Assembly (NCBI RefSeq): GCF_024362695.1
Contig: NC_065404.1
Coordinates: 6,488,604 to 6,552,603 of the forward strand
DNA: 64,000 nt
Source: Pectinophora gossypiella
Lineage: Eukaryota > Arthropoda > Insecta > Lepidoptera > Gelechiidae
Direction of reading: 5' to 3'
Part shown: positions 22,441-33,800 of the stretch, one piece after another
How the letters are laid out: every line of letters starts with the position of its first letter
Position numbering within the stretch: position 1 is the stretch's first letter
Position numbers and translations under genes: made by a program
Notes under the pieces: generated by a model
Databases searched by the model: none
What the model saw: only the letters and a program-made list of their open reading frames with translations
What the model was told of the DNA's origin: nothing

Positions 22441-24143
22441 CACAGTGTCGCGTCCCTTTACGAAAAATCAAAATTATCGTTTTTAAAAAATGGATATTCT
22501 AATTATGGTAACACTATCTCAAATACCCATAGTACACAAGTTTAATATTTTAATCGATGTATCCTGTATAATCTTTAGAAAAATAGCTTCATTAATTGGT
22601 ATGTTGACGTATCATAAAATTGTTCAACGAATTTCTACTGTGTTCGGTGGTTGTTTTGTTGAGGTATTAGTTGGATTTCAATTGTTTTATTGTTATTATT
22701 TTATTAATTGGTGTTTATACTGATCTACTAAGTGATCAAAGTGCAAAATTCTCGGAAGCAATGAGTAAGATTTGACCATTTCTTAGTTTTGGCAAAAAAA
22801 TAATTAATTTTAGGTTCGAGATGCATTTAAAAAAAATCATGTCAAATCATGTCAATAATTTTTTGATATTGTATAGCCTATAGTGTATATTTACTGATGA
22901 CAAAGTTTGATCTGCTTTTGTTTGCACATTCTTGATTTATTAACTTTTGTTTACAATAGGTCACCAGCTACTAAATAATGAATTGTTTGAGAAGTGGTTC
23001 CAAGCTGACCCAACAAGCAAAATTCCGCAACTTTTCAAGTATGTTTTGGAGGTTTACGAATTAGAAGAATCTCCTGTCTATATTCAGTCAAGTATCCAAA
23101 AGTCAGTGACTGTTTTGTTAAACAAAACAGTAGCTAATTATTGGAGAGTATCTTACAGAAGTGAAATAACATTAAGAAAAAAATATAATGCCTTTCTCAA
23201 CAATGCTTTTAAGTTAAGAGAAGACGATATTAGCTACCTACGTAGTAAACAATCCATAGACACATGTCATCACAGGTTCATAGTTCAGAACGAGGAAGGC
23301 CATGCAAGGACTTCAACGAACTAAATCTAGCTTTTTAGAAGCGGAGAGTTGCAGACTTAGTAGAAGGCAGAGATCCCAGTGAATTAACATTTGCCGAATT
23401 AACATTTAAAATAATAAAAAAAGGATACAAAATGAGTTTAAAGAAAAAATGGGTCTTCTCGTTGACAAGCCCGAATATGGGTCGACAAATGACGGTAATA
23501 CTGCTCGGACATTCTTTAGACATCCAGAACTAAACTCTGAAATCACAGGAGTTGATAAAAATCTAATCGTCAAGTTTTCTATGATTAACAGAATATTGTC
23601 AAGTGGCAAGAAAACCAATTTAGAAAAATTCAAACAGTTACTTGCTAACACTAAACCCTATACATGAGTTTGTATTCTTGGTATTACATTCCGATGTCCA
23701 TACATAAGGTTCTCATTCATGGAGCTGAAGTAATTTAATCTTTGCCGTTGCCTATTTGTCAACTTTCTGAAGATGCCTTAGAAGGCAGACACAAAGACTC
23801 GATAATTTTCACGCAAGCATCACACGCGTAAATCTTCTAGAGAAAAATGTAACAAATATTTAATGGTCATTATGCTTATAATATCAGACCCTTTAATATC
23901 ATCTATTCGTTACAAAATGCGTAACATACAGCAAAAACAAATTGATGAAGATATTATCGATTATTTAGAACCTTATTATTAAAAAAAAATAGTGGCTAAA
24001 AATTGCATTTTTTTATCTAACTTCCATCGTAAAAACCTTTTTTAATATTATTTTATTATTAAAACACTAAATATCCACAACATGTTGCAAAATTATTATC
24101 TAAATATTTTTCGTAAACTTTTGTATGGGCTCGCGACACTGTG
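22441..24143 (+). mobile_element. Transib (RAG1-like) transposon remnant
   Basis: Both ends are the perfect 12-bp inverted repeat CACAGTGTCGCG, flanked by the 5-bp duplication CGTCG (22436-22440 and 24144-24148). Transib elements duplicate 5 bp of CGNCG type and begin CACNNTG. The interior keeps pieces of a RAG1-core-like transposase. An N-terminal part (22953-23324) reads LLNNELFEKWFQADP. A C-terminal part (23449 onward) has STNDGNTARTFF and EITGVDKNLI, then a degraded HGAEVI and a LPIGQLSEDALEGRHKD block. The first catalytic aspartates appear to be missing. Stops and frameshifts show that it is dead. Confidence 0.78.
22953..23960 (+). pseudogene. Broken Transib transposase (RAG1-core-like)
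   Basis: Readable segments lie in different frames. The 22953-23324 part matches the Transib N-terminal region (FEKWFQADP, then VLEVYELEESPVYIQS). The 23449-23667 part carries the GNTAR block with ITGVD. The 23668-23960 part, frameshifted, carries YIPMSIHKVLIHGAEV, then GQLSEDALEGR, whose glutamate corresponds to the last DDE residue, then ISDPLISSIR. The central region is shortened. Assignment is from remembered family motifs. Confidence 0.7.
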
Positions 24144-24148
24144 CGTCG

Positions 24149-24690
24149 GGCCGAAGCCAACACGTAGAGGCCCCTTAAGACAATTTACTCTAAATGTGTT
24201 GTGACACCAACCGGCGATTATCCCTATATGCACTATGGGAGTGCACCCAAAGACAATCCCTGGTTCGTGTAGGACTATAGCAGATTATGGGAACAAAAGG
24301 AACTGGGCTATTGGGTTGGGGATTAGTGAACCGGGATACTGGGGCTATGGGGGACTATGGCGCCTGCTCGACCAATTTTAATAACAGAGACACATTGGGC
24401 AGGCGGTGACTCGTCACTCACTGGTTGGGCCACCTATCTAGCCGACGCGACTGGACGGCAAGGCAGCAACATGGTTGTGAGCATCTCAGGGTGTCAAGAG
24501 GTGTACACCGCTTTCTGCGAGGCGGTTTACCCGCCTTACCAACTCGCGACTTATGCATCTTTCACTTCCACCCTGCGAGCGAATAGCTCTAACGCCCCAC
24601 TCTGGCTGGCCAATGAAGGCAAGCCAGAGGTGAGAGTCCTGCGGCCCCCGCTAAGGTCCACTCCGGCCAGCCAGTACTGTCACCATCTTT
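24149..24690 (+). pseudogene. Decayed orphan coding segment of unknown origin (possible endogenous viral element)
   Basis: A GC-richer segment interrupted by the Transib insertion (its left part is about 22385-22435). One frame reads across with only a few stops, including DYPYMHYGSAPKDNPWF and ETHWAGGDSSLTGWATYLAD. The base composition differs from the AT-rich transposon around it. I do not recognise the protein. A structural protein of an integrated RNA virus or a captured host exon are both possible. Confidence 0.35.
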
Positions 24691-25480
24691 GTTGCTCTTC
24701 TTTGGACTCTCTCTAGTAGTGCAATGTCCTTCCGATAGTAAAGTCTCCATATTTGAAACCCATGTTCTAACAGCGGTCTGACGTAAGTAAGTTTTGTAAA
24801 GCCTAAGAAACAATTCCGTATCTATATGATAAAAAGCTAATTATGTATAAGAGGGAGTTATCCTTCTTAGTGATTTCAATAATGTGTTCGTCCCACTTTA
24901 GATTATGTGTTATCGTTATGCCAAGGTCCTTTTGTTTTTTAACACACTCGAGAGGTTTTGAGTCAATGGTGTAACTCAACGTGGAGTGGTTACTGCCAAC
25001 ATGCAACACAGTGCATTTGTCTACGTTTAATGTGATTAGCCAATCTCGGGTCCAAGCAATTACTCTATCAAGATCATCTTGGATTATATTATGGCTAATA
25101 AGTGGATTCCCCGTTTTTTTGCGTGTCTGCAAAGAGTGATATATAAGATATGATACCATGTTTAAGATCTGTAAGGTAGATACTGAATAAAATAGGTCCT
25201 AACACCGATCCCTGCGGCACACCGCTGAGGACTTTTCTGGGAACAGAGTATGATTCTCCGATGCGCACAGAGAATGTGCGATTTGACAGGAAGTCTTCAA
25301 TCCACTTCACGACATTGCCTCTGATTCCTAAGGGCTCTAATTTAGCAATCAATCGTGTGACAGGAACTCGATCAAAAGCTTTTTCATAGTCCAAGTAAAT
25401 AATATCTGTAGGTATTCGTGCCTCCCAATTTCTTGCACAAAACCATGTTGCTCCTCGATGATGACATTCTCTCGTGCCAA
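24690..25480 (-). pseudogene. Degenerate non-LTR reverse transcriptase fragment
   Basis: The minus strand encodes RT palm motifs DYEKAFDRV, GVPQGSVLGPILFSIY and a FADT in place of FADD. After a frameshift come DDLDRVIAW, NVDKC and KDLGITI, typical of the region after the catalytic motif. The active-site change and frame break show an old inactive copy. The element's 3' end lies near 24690. Confidence 0.75.
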
Positions 25481-25561
25481 AAGCATCCTATATATCCTAT
25501 AATATGTAGATATCTTTGCATGGAATTATGAAAATCGAACATTCCATTCAAAATATATTAC

Positions 25562-27716
25562 AAAGGAGATCATCGGCTTTCCATACTTTGGCCGGCCCAA
25601 ATTTGAAAGTGCCGGTCAGAGAAAAAAAAAGTGTCAAACCTTTCGAGTAGATTGTTCTGAACATTTTTTACTATGACACCAGACGTGTATGACCATTAGT
25701 TTGGCTTTAATTGGATTTTAAAAGTGTCCATTTTTCATACATTTTTAAAAAAATAATATTATGTCCGTTGGGAAAAAGAGGTATACAAGCGTATTACAAA
25801 GGACCGTTAGAACATTTATTAGTATGGCGCCAAACTTCTATGACCATTATTTTGACTTTTATTGGACTTTCAGTTTTGGTTAATATTTTAAAATGCCGGC
25901 CAACGAAAAAAATACGTCGAATCTGTCTAATAGTTGCTTCTCAATATTTTTTAATAACACCAAACATCTATGACCATTATTTTGACTTTTATTGGAATTT
26001 ACGGTTTAGTTCAAATGTGAAAAATGCCGACCAGCAAAAATATCATGTTGAGAGTATCGAGTAGATGCCTGTTAACATTTTTTTTCTATAGCGCCAAACT
26101 TGTATGACCATTAGTTTGGCTTTTAGTGTATTTTAAAAATCTTGATTTCTTATTTATTTTGTATGAAAATAAAGTGCTTTGGGTAAAAAATGCGGTACGG
26201 CGGATTACAAAGGACCTTTAGAACATTTAATAATCTGTCACAAACATTCTTGACCGTTATCTTGACTTTTTATTCGTCTCTCTTTCCGTTTTGGTTCAAA
26301 TGGGAAAATGTCAGCCAGCGAAACAAAATAAGTCAAATCTTTTGGTAAACGACTTGAAACGTATTTTTACTATACTACCAAATGTCGGCTTTGGCTTTTA
26401 TTGGACTTTAAAAAAAAAACTTTTTTTATACATTTTAACAATCAACAAGCAGAGCTTTCCCAATGACTAGTTATTAGTCAGATAAATACTTTGTGTTTTT
26501 GTTTTGTGTGTTGTTAGGTGAACTTCTATATTAATACTATCTGATTTTAGATATGACGTTGACTGTAGTTTTTGCATTCGACTCAACGTTACGGCCTAAG
26601 TTTAGGTTAAATTATGGTATTGATTCACCTTGACCGTAAATGGTTACCACCCTCCAAAGATAAGCTTGCCATCTAGTGACGAAACTCGTATTTTTGCATG
26701 ACGTCTGAAGTATCTGTTAGGGAAAACAGGAGTCGGGTAGTTGTACTTATAATAAACTTTTTCTATTCTATTCTATTCTACTTTGCAAGTATGCCTATCA
26801 CAATGTCCTGGTGCTACTCGGCCGATAACATAGTAGGTACCTCTATCACCCCACTGTTTATTCCTTGTATACACTTTTCTTTAAAAAAAGTAGCTTCTTA
26901 AGCGTGTATCACCATCAGGTAAGGTAGTGGTCAAACGCAAACCTATTTTTCAAAAGACGACCACCATATTACGCCTTTAGCAAGATAGTTCCATTATCAC
27001 CAGATAAAACTTTTTTTTTGATTTTTGAAAAATCGAATTTAGTTCAAAATATTGGTCATAGTCGTTTAATGCCATAGTAATAAACATTCTGACGATCCTT
27101 TAAATAACGCGCCTGTTTTATTTTATTTTTATACAAAATGAATCAAAAATCAAGTTTTTTTTAAATCCAACAAAAGCCAAACTAATTAATGGTCATACAC
27201 GTTTTTGTCATAGTGAATCATGTTTACAGGTATCTTCTCGATAGCTTTGACATGTGTTTTTTGCTGACTGGCACTTTTCACACAGAAACTATAACGTAAA
27301 GTCCAACAAAAGTCAAAATAATGGTCATAGACGTTTGGTGCCATAATAATAAATGGTCAAATGGATAAGTTCTAACGGGATATACAAATATTGTTTCATG
27401 TATGAAAATTCATTTTTTTTAATTCGAATAAAACCGAAAATATTGACCCTACAGCTTTGGTGCCATAGTAATAAATGCTCAGACAGATAAGTTCTAAGGA
27501 TAATACCATTATTGTTACTTGGCCGGCACTTTACATTTTCACCAAAAATTTATGAAAAATACAGTTTTTTAAAATCGAATAAAACCGAAGATATTGACCC
27601 TACAGCTTTGGTGCCATAGTAATAAATGCTCATACGGATAAGATCTAACGGAATATAGCAAAATTATTTTTTGGCCGGCACTTTGACTTTTGATCCGAAA
27701 TCCGATGATCTCCTTT
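25562..27716 (+). repeat. 2.15-kb repeat element, copy 1, with GGAGATCATCGG inverted ends
   Basis: The ends are inverted AAAGGAGATCATCGG. The interior is a set of diverged ~170-190-bp units sharing AGTGCCGGTCAG, TACTATG.CACCAAACG and TATGACCATTATTTTGACTTT. These face one way in the left half and the opposite way in the right half, around a unique centre at about 26500-26900. The element is therefore itself palindromic. No transposase is seen. Confidence 0.7.
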
Positions 27717-28080
27717 AAGTTTTTTAAGAGTTCATACGACACTACGACAGAAAATAAATTGGGCATAAGTAGGCATACATTATATTTAAATGGTCTTTGT
27801 TGGAAATCCTTACTTTTAATACAAATATATGCGATAAAAAATATTTTCCCTTGAAATGGGAATTTTTCGGGTTTTTTCCCTCAGAATTGGGAAAATTCCC
27901 AAAACGCGGGAATTTTCCGGGTAAGAACCCAACACTAGGCACAACGTAGATGTCTGTATTTTTTATGCAAGTAGCACTTATTGCATAGCAAATAAAGGTG
28001 CAAGTCTTTGGCAACGCTGATTATCCGGCTTACCTTTTAAAGTAAATAATATAACGTAGTGAATTATATTCTTTGAATAT

Positions 28081-30411
28081 AATGGCCCCGATTCCTACAG
28101 ACACCTCTTAATTTTATTTTAAGTTATACCTGTCATTTTCTTATCCGCCGAAAAGGATAGGGACAGATGATTGTCAACAAGTTAATTTTAAAGCGAATGA
28201 ATAACCCGGCAAATAAAATAGACATCTCGCTGGTACGCAATCCGTTTGACGTGCTACTTAACCCTGTATTTTTTTTAGATTACTGCTTAAAATTGACGTG
28301 TGTTGCATAAAGGACATCATCGGATTTCGGCCCAGAAGACAAAGTGCCGGCTGAAAAATAATTATGCTATATTCCATTAGATCTTATCCGTCTGAGCATT
28401 TATTACTATGGCACAAAAGCTGTAGGGTCAATATCTTCGGTTTTATTCGAATTAAAAAAACTGTATTTTTCATACATTTTTGGTGAAAATGTGAAGTGCC
28501 GACCATGAAACAATATTTGTATATCCCGTTAAAACTTATCCGTTTAACCATTTATTATTAGGGCACCAAACGTCTATGACCATTATTTTGACTTTTGTTG
28601 GACTTTACGTTATAGTTTCTGTGTGAAAAGTGCCGGTCAGCAAAAAACACATGACAAAGCTATCGAGAAGATACCTGTAAACATTATTCACTATGACAAA
28701 AACGTGTATGACCATTAGTTTGGCTTTTGTTGGATTTAAAAAAATGATTTTTCATTTTGTATAAAAATAAAATATAAACAGGCGCGTTATTTATAGGATC
28801 GTCAGAATGTTTATTACTATGGTATTAAACGACTATAACCACTATTATGAACATAATTCGATTTTTCAAAAATCTGGAGTATTCATAGATACACTTTGGC
28901 GAAAAAATGTTTTATCTGGTGATAATAGAACTATCTTGCTAAAGGCATAATATGGTGGACGTCTTTTGACAGAATTTTTAAAATTAAAAATAGGTTTGCG
29001 TTTGACCACTACCTTACCTGATGGTGATACACGGTTTAGAAGCTACTTTTTTTAAGAAAAGTGTGTATACAAGGAAAAAACAGTGGGGTGATAGAGGTAC
29101 TATGTTATCGGCCGAGTAGCACCAGGACATTGTGATCGGCATACATGCAAAGTACAACTGCCTGACTTCTGTCTTCCCTAACAGCTACTTCAGACGTCAT
29201 GCCAAAATATTTATATTTATTTTTTTTATTTATACTTATTTTTGGAGGGTGGTAACCATCTACGGTCAAGGTGAATCAATACCACAATTCAACCTAAACT
29301 TAGGCCGTAACGTTGAGTCGAATGTAAAAACTACAGCCAACGTCATATCTAAAATCAGATAGTATTAATATAGAAGTTCACCTAACAACACACAAAGTAT
29401 TTATCTGATTAATAACTAGTCATTGGGAAAGCTCTGCTTGTTGTCATTGTTAAAATGTATAAAAAAAAAGATATTTTTATAAAGTCCAATAAAAGCCAAA
29501 GTCGTCATTTGGTAATATAGTAAAAAAATACGTTTCAAGTCGTTTACCAAAAGATTTGACTTATTTTGTTTCGCTGGCTGACATTTTCCCATTTGAATTA
29601 AAACGGATAGAGAGACGAATAAAAGTTAAAATAACGGTCAAAAATGTTTTGCGCCAGATTATTAAATGTTCTAAAGGTCCTTTGTAATCCGCCGTACCGC
29701 ATTTTTTGCCCAAAGCACTTTATTTTTAAACAAAATAAATAAGAAATCAAGATTTTTAAAATACACTAAAAGCCAAACTAATGGTCATACACGTTTGGCG
29801 TTATAGAAAAAAAAATGTTAACAGGCATCTACTCGATACTCTCAACATGATATTTTTGCTGGTCGGCACTTTTCACATTTGAACTAAAACGTACATTCCA
29901 ATAAAAGTCAAAATAATGGTCATAGATGTTTGGTGTTATTAAAAATATTGAGAAACAACTATTAGACAGATTCGACGTATTTTTTTCGATGGCCGGCATT
30001 TTAACATATTAACCAAAACGGAAAGTCCAATAAAAGTCAAAATAATGGTCATAGAAGTTTGACGCATTACTAATAAATGTTGTAACGGTCCTTTGTAATA
30101 CGCCTGTATACTTTTTTATTCCCAACGGACATATTTTTTTTTACAAAATGTATGAAAAATCGAGATTTTTAAAATCCAATTAAAGCCAAACTAATGGTCA
30201 TACACGTTTGGTGTCATAGTAAAAATGTTCAGAGCAATCTACTCGAAAGGTTCGACATATTTCTTTTCTCTGACCGGCACTTTCAAATTTGGGCCGGCCA
30301 AATTATGGAAAGCCGATGATCTCCAAAGTCTGTCGATTACCTGTCCCTTTCTTTTTCAACGGATAAGAAACTGACAGGTATAACTTAAAATAAAATTAGA
30401 TGGCGTCTGCA
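28081..30411. repeat. MITE (GGTGCTAATTC family) split by a 2-kb insertion
   Basis: The left part (28081-28311) starts ATGGCCCCGATTCCTACAGAC. The right part (30325-30411) ends CTGCAGGAATTAGCACCAAT, and both contain TAAAATAAAATTA-type inner ends. Together they rebuild a MITE like the intact one at 34457-34772. The gap is exactly filled by copy 2 of the repeat element. Confidence 0.75.
28312..30324 (-). repeat. 2.0-kb repeat element, copy 2, inverted relative to copy 1
   Basis: The sequence from GGACATCATCGG to CCGATGATCTCC is the reverse complement of 25562-27716 along its whole length, including the central region with ACGGCCTAAG. Small indels and substitutions are frequent. With copy 1 it makes an inverted pair separated by about 600 bp. 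It sits inside a MITE. Confidence 0.75.
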
Positions 30412-30978
30412 GGAATTAGCACCAATGTCAGATTAATTAAGATAATTATAATTATAGTATAATATAGTAGGTTTGGGGTGCTTCGGTTAATGGAAATAAA
30501 AATTAAATTGTCTTTTGTTTTTTTTACTAAGTATTTGTAATAAGAATAACACAATAGTAGATAAATACAAAAAATCTTACACTAAGACGGCACAAATGCA
30601 TTAGTCAACTAACTTAGTATTACCTTATTAGTCTTTTCTTATCACTTAATACCTATAAATTGATTTTGCTTGGATTTCATATATCAGGAAACTAAATACC
30701 TAAATTTCGATATAACTTCACATCTTATCCCTAGAAGCTAGACAGAGACAATGGTGTGTCAAGCATCGCGATAATTGAATACTTCTCTTGTCTGTTTAAT
30801 TTTACAAATACATTTTTTTTAAATGTACTCAAATATGTATAATATATAACCAGTATCACTTACACACCATCTTAAATTAGCGCTACATCTCAATCAACAT
30901 ACAGCATCTAAGTGGAAAAAGCATCTACAAAGTAATATTACCTATTATAAAATATTGTAGGTATTATGCACAGCATTA
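30412..30978. other. AT-rich interval downstream of Kr-h1
   Basis: No reading frame or recognised repeat. It probably contains the 3' UTR of the minus-strand Kr-h1 gene. Confidence 0.4.
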
Positions 30979-32854
30979 CTATGAATCAACAGCTGCAGGT
31001 GCGAATTGTATTACCGAAGTGTGACGTACAATAGGTTCGGTAATTGAGTTCGGTTGAGGAATAAGTTTTCGCTTTCTTGGTGGCAAGGAAGAAGGGGCAA
31101 ATGTGTATTGCAAGGTGGCTGTGGGTGGAGGGGGTGAAGGGATCGGCGAAGGAGTCGATTGTCCCTCCGAGGCCGAGACTGGTGCGGTAGGACTGTGGGG
31201 CGACGGGGGCGAGCGAGGCGGCGTGGGCGGCAGCTGCTGTAGAGCTGCTTCTACTATTTCACACATAACATTACCATTAACTACCATGGGTAAATTAGGC
31301 TGCATGGGCGGAGCGCGAGGGGTTTCCGCACCGTGTTCCTTGTAAATATGGGCTTCCATCTGCTTCTTAGTATTGAAGGTGCCATCGCAGACAGTACAGC
31401 GATAACAGCGTTCACCGTAATGTTGGAATCGGTGTAGCTTCAAGACATGGTTGTAGCCAAAATCACGTAAACATATATCACAGGTGTACGGTCGTTCTCC
31501 TGTGTGGGTGCGCGAGTGCACTTTGAGCTGCTTGGAGCAAGTGAATCCTTTACCGCAGCCTGGTGCCGGGCAACGGTAAGGTTTCTCACCCGTGTGTGTT
31601 CGAAGGTGGATCACGAGCTGTCCTGATTGGATGAATGTTTTGTGGCAATGTGGGCAAGCATGAGGGCGCTCGCCGGTGTGGATGCGAGCGTGCCGGTGTA
31701 ATTTTCCAGAATGTTCAAAGGCTGCTCCGCATACTCCACAACGATAAGGCCTTTCCTTGGTGTGGATCCGACGATGGACTTGCAGGTTCTCCTTTACACT
31801 GAACATCTTGTGGCAATATTCACATTCAAAAGGTCTTTCACCGGTGTGGGTCCGATAATGGCGCACGAGTCGTGCTGGTACGGCGAAAGTTTTGTGGCAG
31901 ACATCGCAGCGATGTGCATCGGCGGCGGCACGGTGCGAGCGTGCATGTGCAGTTAATGCACTGCGAGTGGAAAGCGTCAAGCCGCATTCCCCACATTGAT
32001 GTACGCGTTCCTCTTCACCTGTCAAATGAAACGATTTGGATTCAAAGTCAGGAAAATAACTCATTGTTATACTACAAAAACTAAACAAGACGTTTCAAAA
32101 ATCGCGATGACGACCGTCCACAGCGTAGTTTCGGTTGTGTATGGCATGCAGTACCGATCAGGGATATCAGGATGCACATACTAAGGCCACATAAGAGTGG
32201 GAACGGGGCACGGGGGAGCGAGGTACAACCAAAGTGAATGTCCTCTAGTAGCACGTGGAGGCCCGCACCGCGATTTCGACGCGCTTGTAGCTCGCGGTGC
32301 GCCTCCACGTGTTTGGGACGGCGACCCCGCGTCCGGACAGTACTCCCCGCGCCCCGCGCACTTTCCCCCCTCTCTTCCTTCGTCGTACAAACACATTTAC
32401 ATTTTGAACTATATATTTTTTGCATTTACGTTCTTCCTTTGAAAAAATCAATTCGAATAATCACTATAATAAAAGATATTTGAAATGGTCAATTGTTAAC
32501 TTATAACATGAAAGGTTTTTGTATAAATCGCAATGAAATCAACATTTTGACCAACTGTACCTACGTCAAAGATAGGTACGTCCACTCAATAAAATTACGT
32601 GTTTATTTATTTACACCTATAATGGGATCAATTTATTTGAGTGGCTAAAATTACAAATAAGTAAATCTAAGATAAATAAATTGATCTAGAAATTACACGA
32701 TAGAACAATCATTGTGACCTGTATCTGTATACCTATACCTTGTATTAAAAAATAAAGTACGAGAGACAAAATAATGAACTGTGCATAATTTTGATGCTAA
32801 AAGTAGTTAATTACAAATAAGTGTTGTAGATGAGAAACGCCACTTACCTATCAT
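30979..32854 (-). CDS. Kr-h1: Krüppel homolog 1 (juvenile-hormone response zinc-finger factor)
   Basis: Coding exons (minus strand) are 32854-32848 and 32018-30979, giving 348 aa. The tiny first exon encodes ATG ATA G before GTAAGTG. It joins the CATTTGACAG acceptor at 32019-32020 in phase, so the protein starts MIGEEERVHQC. Eight C2H2 fingers follow, linked by TGERP/TGEKP. The block YNHVLKLHRFQHYGE and the last finger, TKKQMEAHIYKEH, are characteristic of Kr-h1. The tail has PPTPPRSPPSP and ends near RHTSVIQFAPA, a conserved Kr-h1 C-terminal motif. In insects Kr-h1 is induced by the JH receptor Met and represses metamorphic genes. Other first exons (isoforms) are likely upstream. An ATG at 32088 would read through the intron and is not preferred. 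Confidence 0.88.
32252..32311. promoter_or_regulatory. Palindromic pair of JH-type E-boxes in the Kr-h1 intron
   Basis: Two CACGTG boxes (32252-32257 and 32306-32311) close a 60-bp inverted repeat with about 22-bp arms (CACGTGGAGG, then CGCACCGCGA). On the appropriate strand each reads CCTCCACGTG. The left one reads GGCCTCCACGTG, which as I recall matches the core of the Bombyx Kr-h1 JH response element bound by Met/Tai. Its place in the coding-gene intron supports regulation of Kr-h1. Function is inferred. Confidence 0.55.
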
Positions 32855-33629
32855 ATTTCAATGTTGATGACGATATATTTGGGCGGTACAATAGCGTCAA
32901 TGTTGGTGTAGGTTGCGCACGTAGAGTAGATTGTGAGACAACGTTCACTCGACCGGCGGTCCGCGGTCGAATGCGGAATTTGTTGAGTTCAGTAGGAGGC
33001 CTGAAGCTCGCGCGCGCTGCCTCGCCCCGTCCGCACGCCCCGCGCCCCCCCGTCTCCCACCGTCTGTGCTCGTGTGGGTAATAAACACTTCTTTCTGTGT
33101 GCGATATAATCCTTAATACCTAAATATGGGACCTACGAAATAGGTCTTATACATTTTTAAGTTAGATAAGTGATGTACTTACTTACATGTTTGTATACTT
33201 ATCGCCTATTTTAGTAACTAAGGAGGTAGATAAGATACTAATCTTAACAATAATGTTATACCTAAGTAGGTAGGTGGTACCTACGTTGGCTTTTCCATGG
33301 AGCACATGAAACATAATCATAATAATTAATAAACCTATAATACCCGGTGAGATAGGTATTAAAATAGGTAAATAGCGTTATTAATCAATTTAACTGTGCG
33401 AAACAAAAGAAATTACTTAATGAATAGGCCATATTGCTTATTAAGTTATTTATTATGATAAGTACCTACCTACATACATATTCATCATTTAAACAAATCG
33501 AATATAGATTGTTTAGTGAAAATAATACTTCATTATTTATTATATACTTAAATATGTTACGCATAGCGTAAAAATTTGCTCGTACACATGTATAAATGTA
33601 CGGATATGATAAAAGCGCGTTCGTTGAAG

Positions 33630-33800
33630 GTTGGGACAGAAAGGGGGGCGCGCGCGCGCGCGGCGAGTAGAGAATAATGGCCGGGTTGCCTCGTGTGAGG
33701 CGCACCGCGGTTTCGCCGCGCGTGTCGCATCTCGGCTTCATTGCGCATGCGCGCTTCTCGACCTGACGCCGCGCGCCGCGGTTCGCTCTGCCCGCACACT
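33630..33800. promoter_or_regulatory. CpG island with shared 18-bp motif
   Basis: A GC-rich island containing CGCACCGCGGTTTCGCCG (33701-33718). The motif recurs in the Kr-h1 intron (32264-32281) and, inverted, at 37290-37307. The island is a candidate distal promoter of the minus-strand Kr-h1 gene; no splice donor was assigned. Confidence 0.35.

Larger units (their letters stand above)
22232..27937. mobile_element. hAT-type composite element, 8-bp target duplication
   Basis: The left end TAGTGATGGG and right end CCCAACACTA are near-perfect inverted termini. The flanking 8-bp repeat is GGCACAAC (22224-22231 and 27938-27945), as expected of a hAT insertion. The GGGAAAATTCCCG-rich subterminal sequence occurs at both ends. 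The 5.7 kb interior has no hAT transposase. It is filled by later or carried insertions: a Transib remnant, an orphan GC-rich segment, an RT fragment and a 2.15-kb repeat element. Confidence 0.75.

Noticed and set aside
24357..24716. Functional gene in the GC-rich segment
   Set aside because: Upstream in-frame stops, interruption by Transib and loss of homology at the RT fragment indicate a relic.
21640..30324. CRISPR-like array
   Set aside because: Repeat units are long, diverged, partly inverted and lie in a eukaryotic transposon cluster.
32019..32088. N-terminal extension of Kr-h1 starting at 32088
   Set aside because: It reads straight through a consensus splice acceptor and lacks similarity to Kr-h1; the in-phase 7-nt exon at 32848-32854 explains the start.
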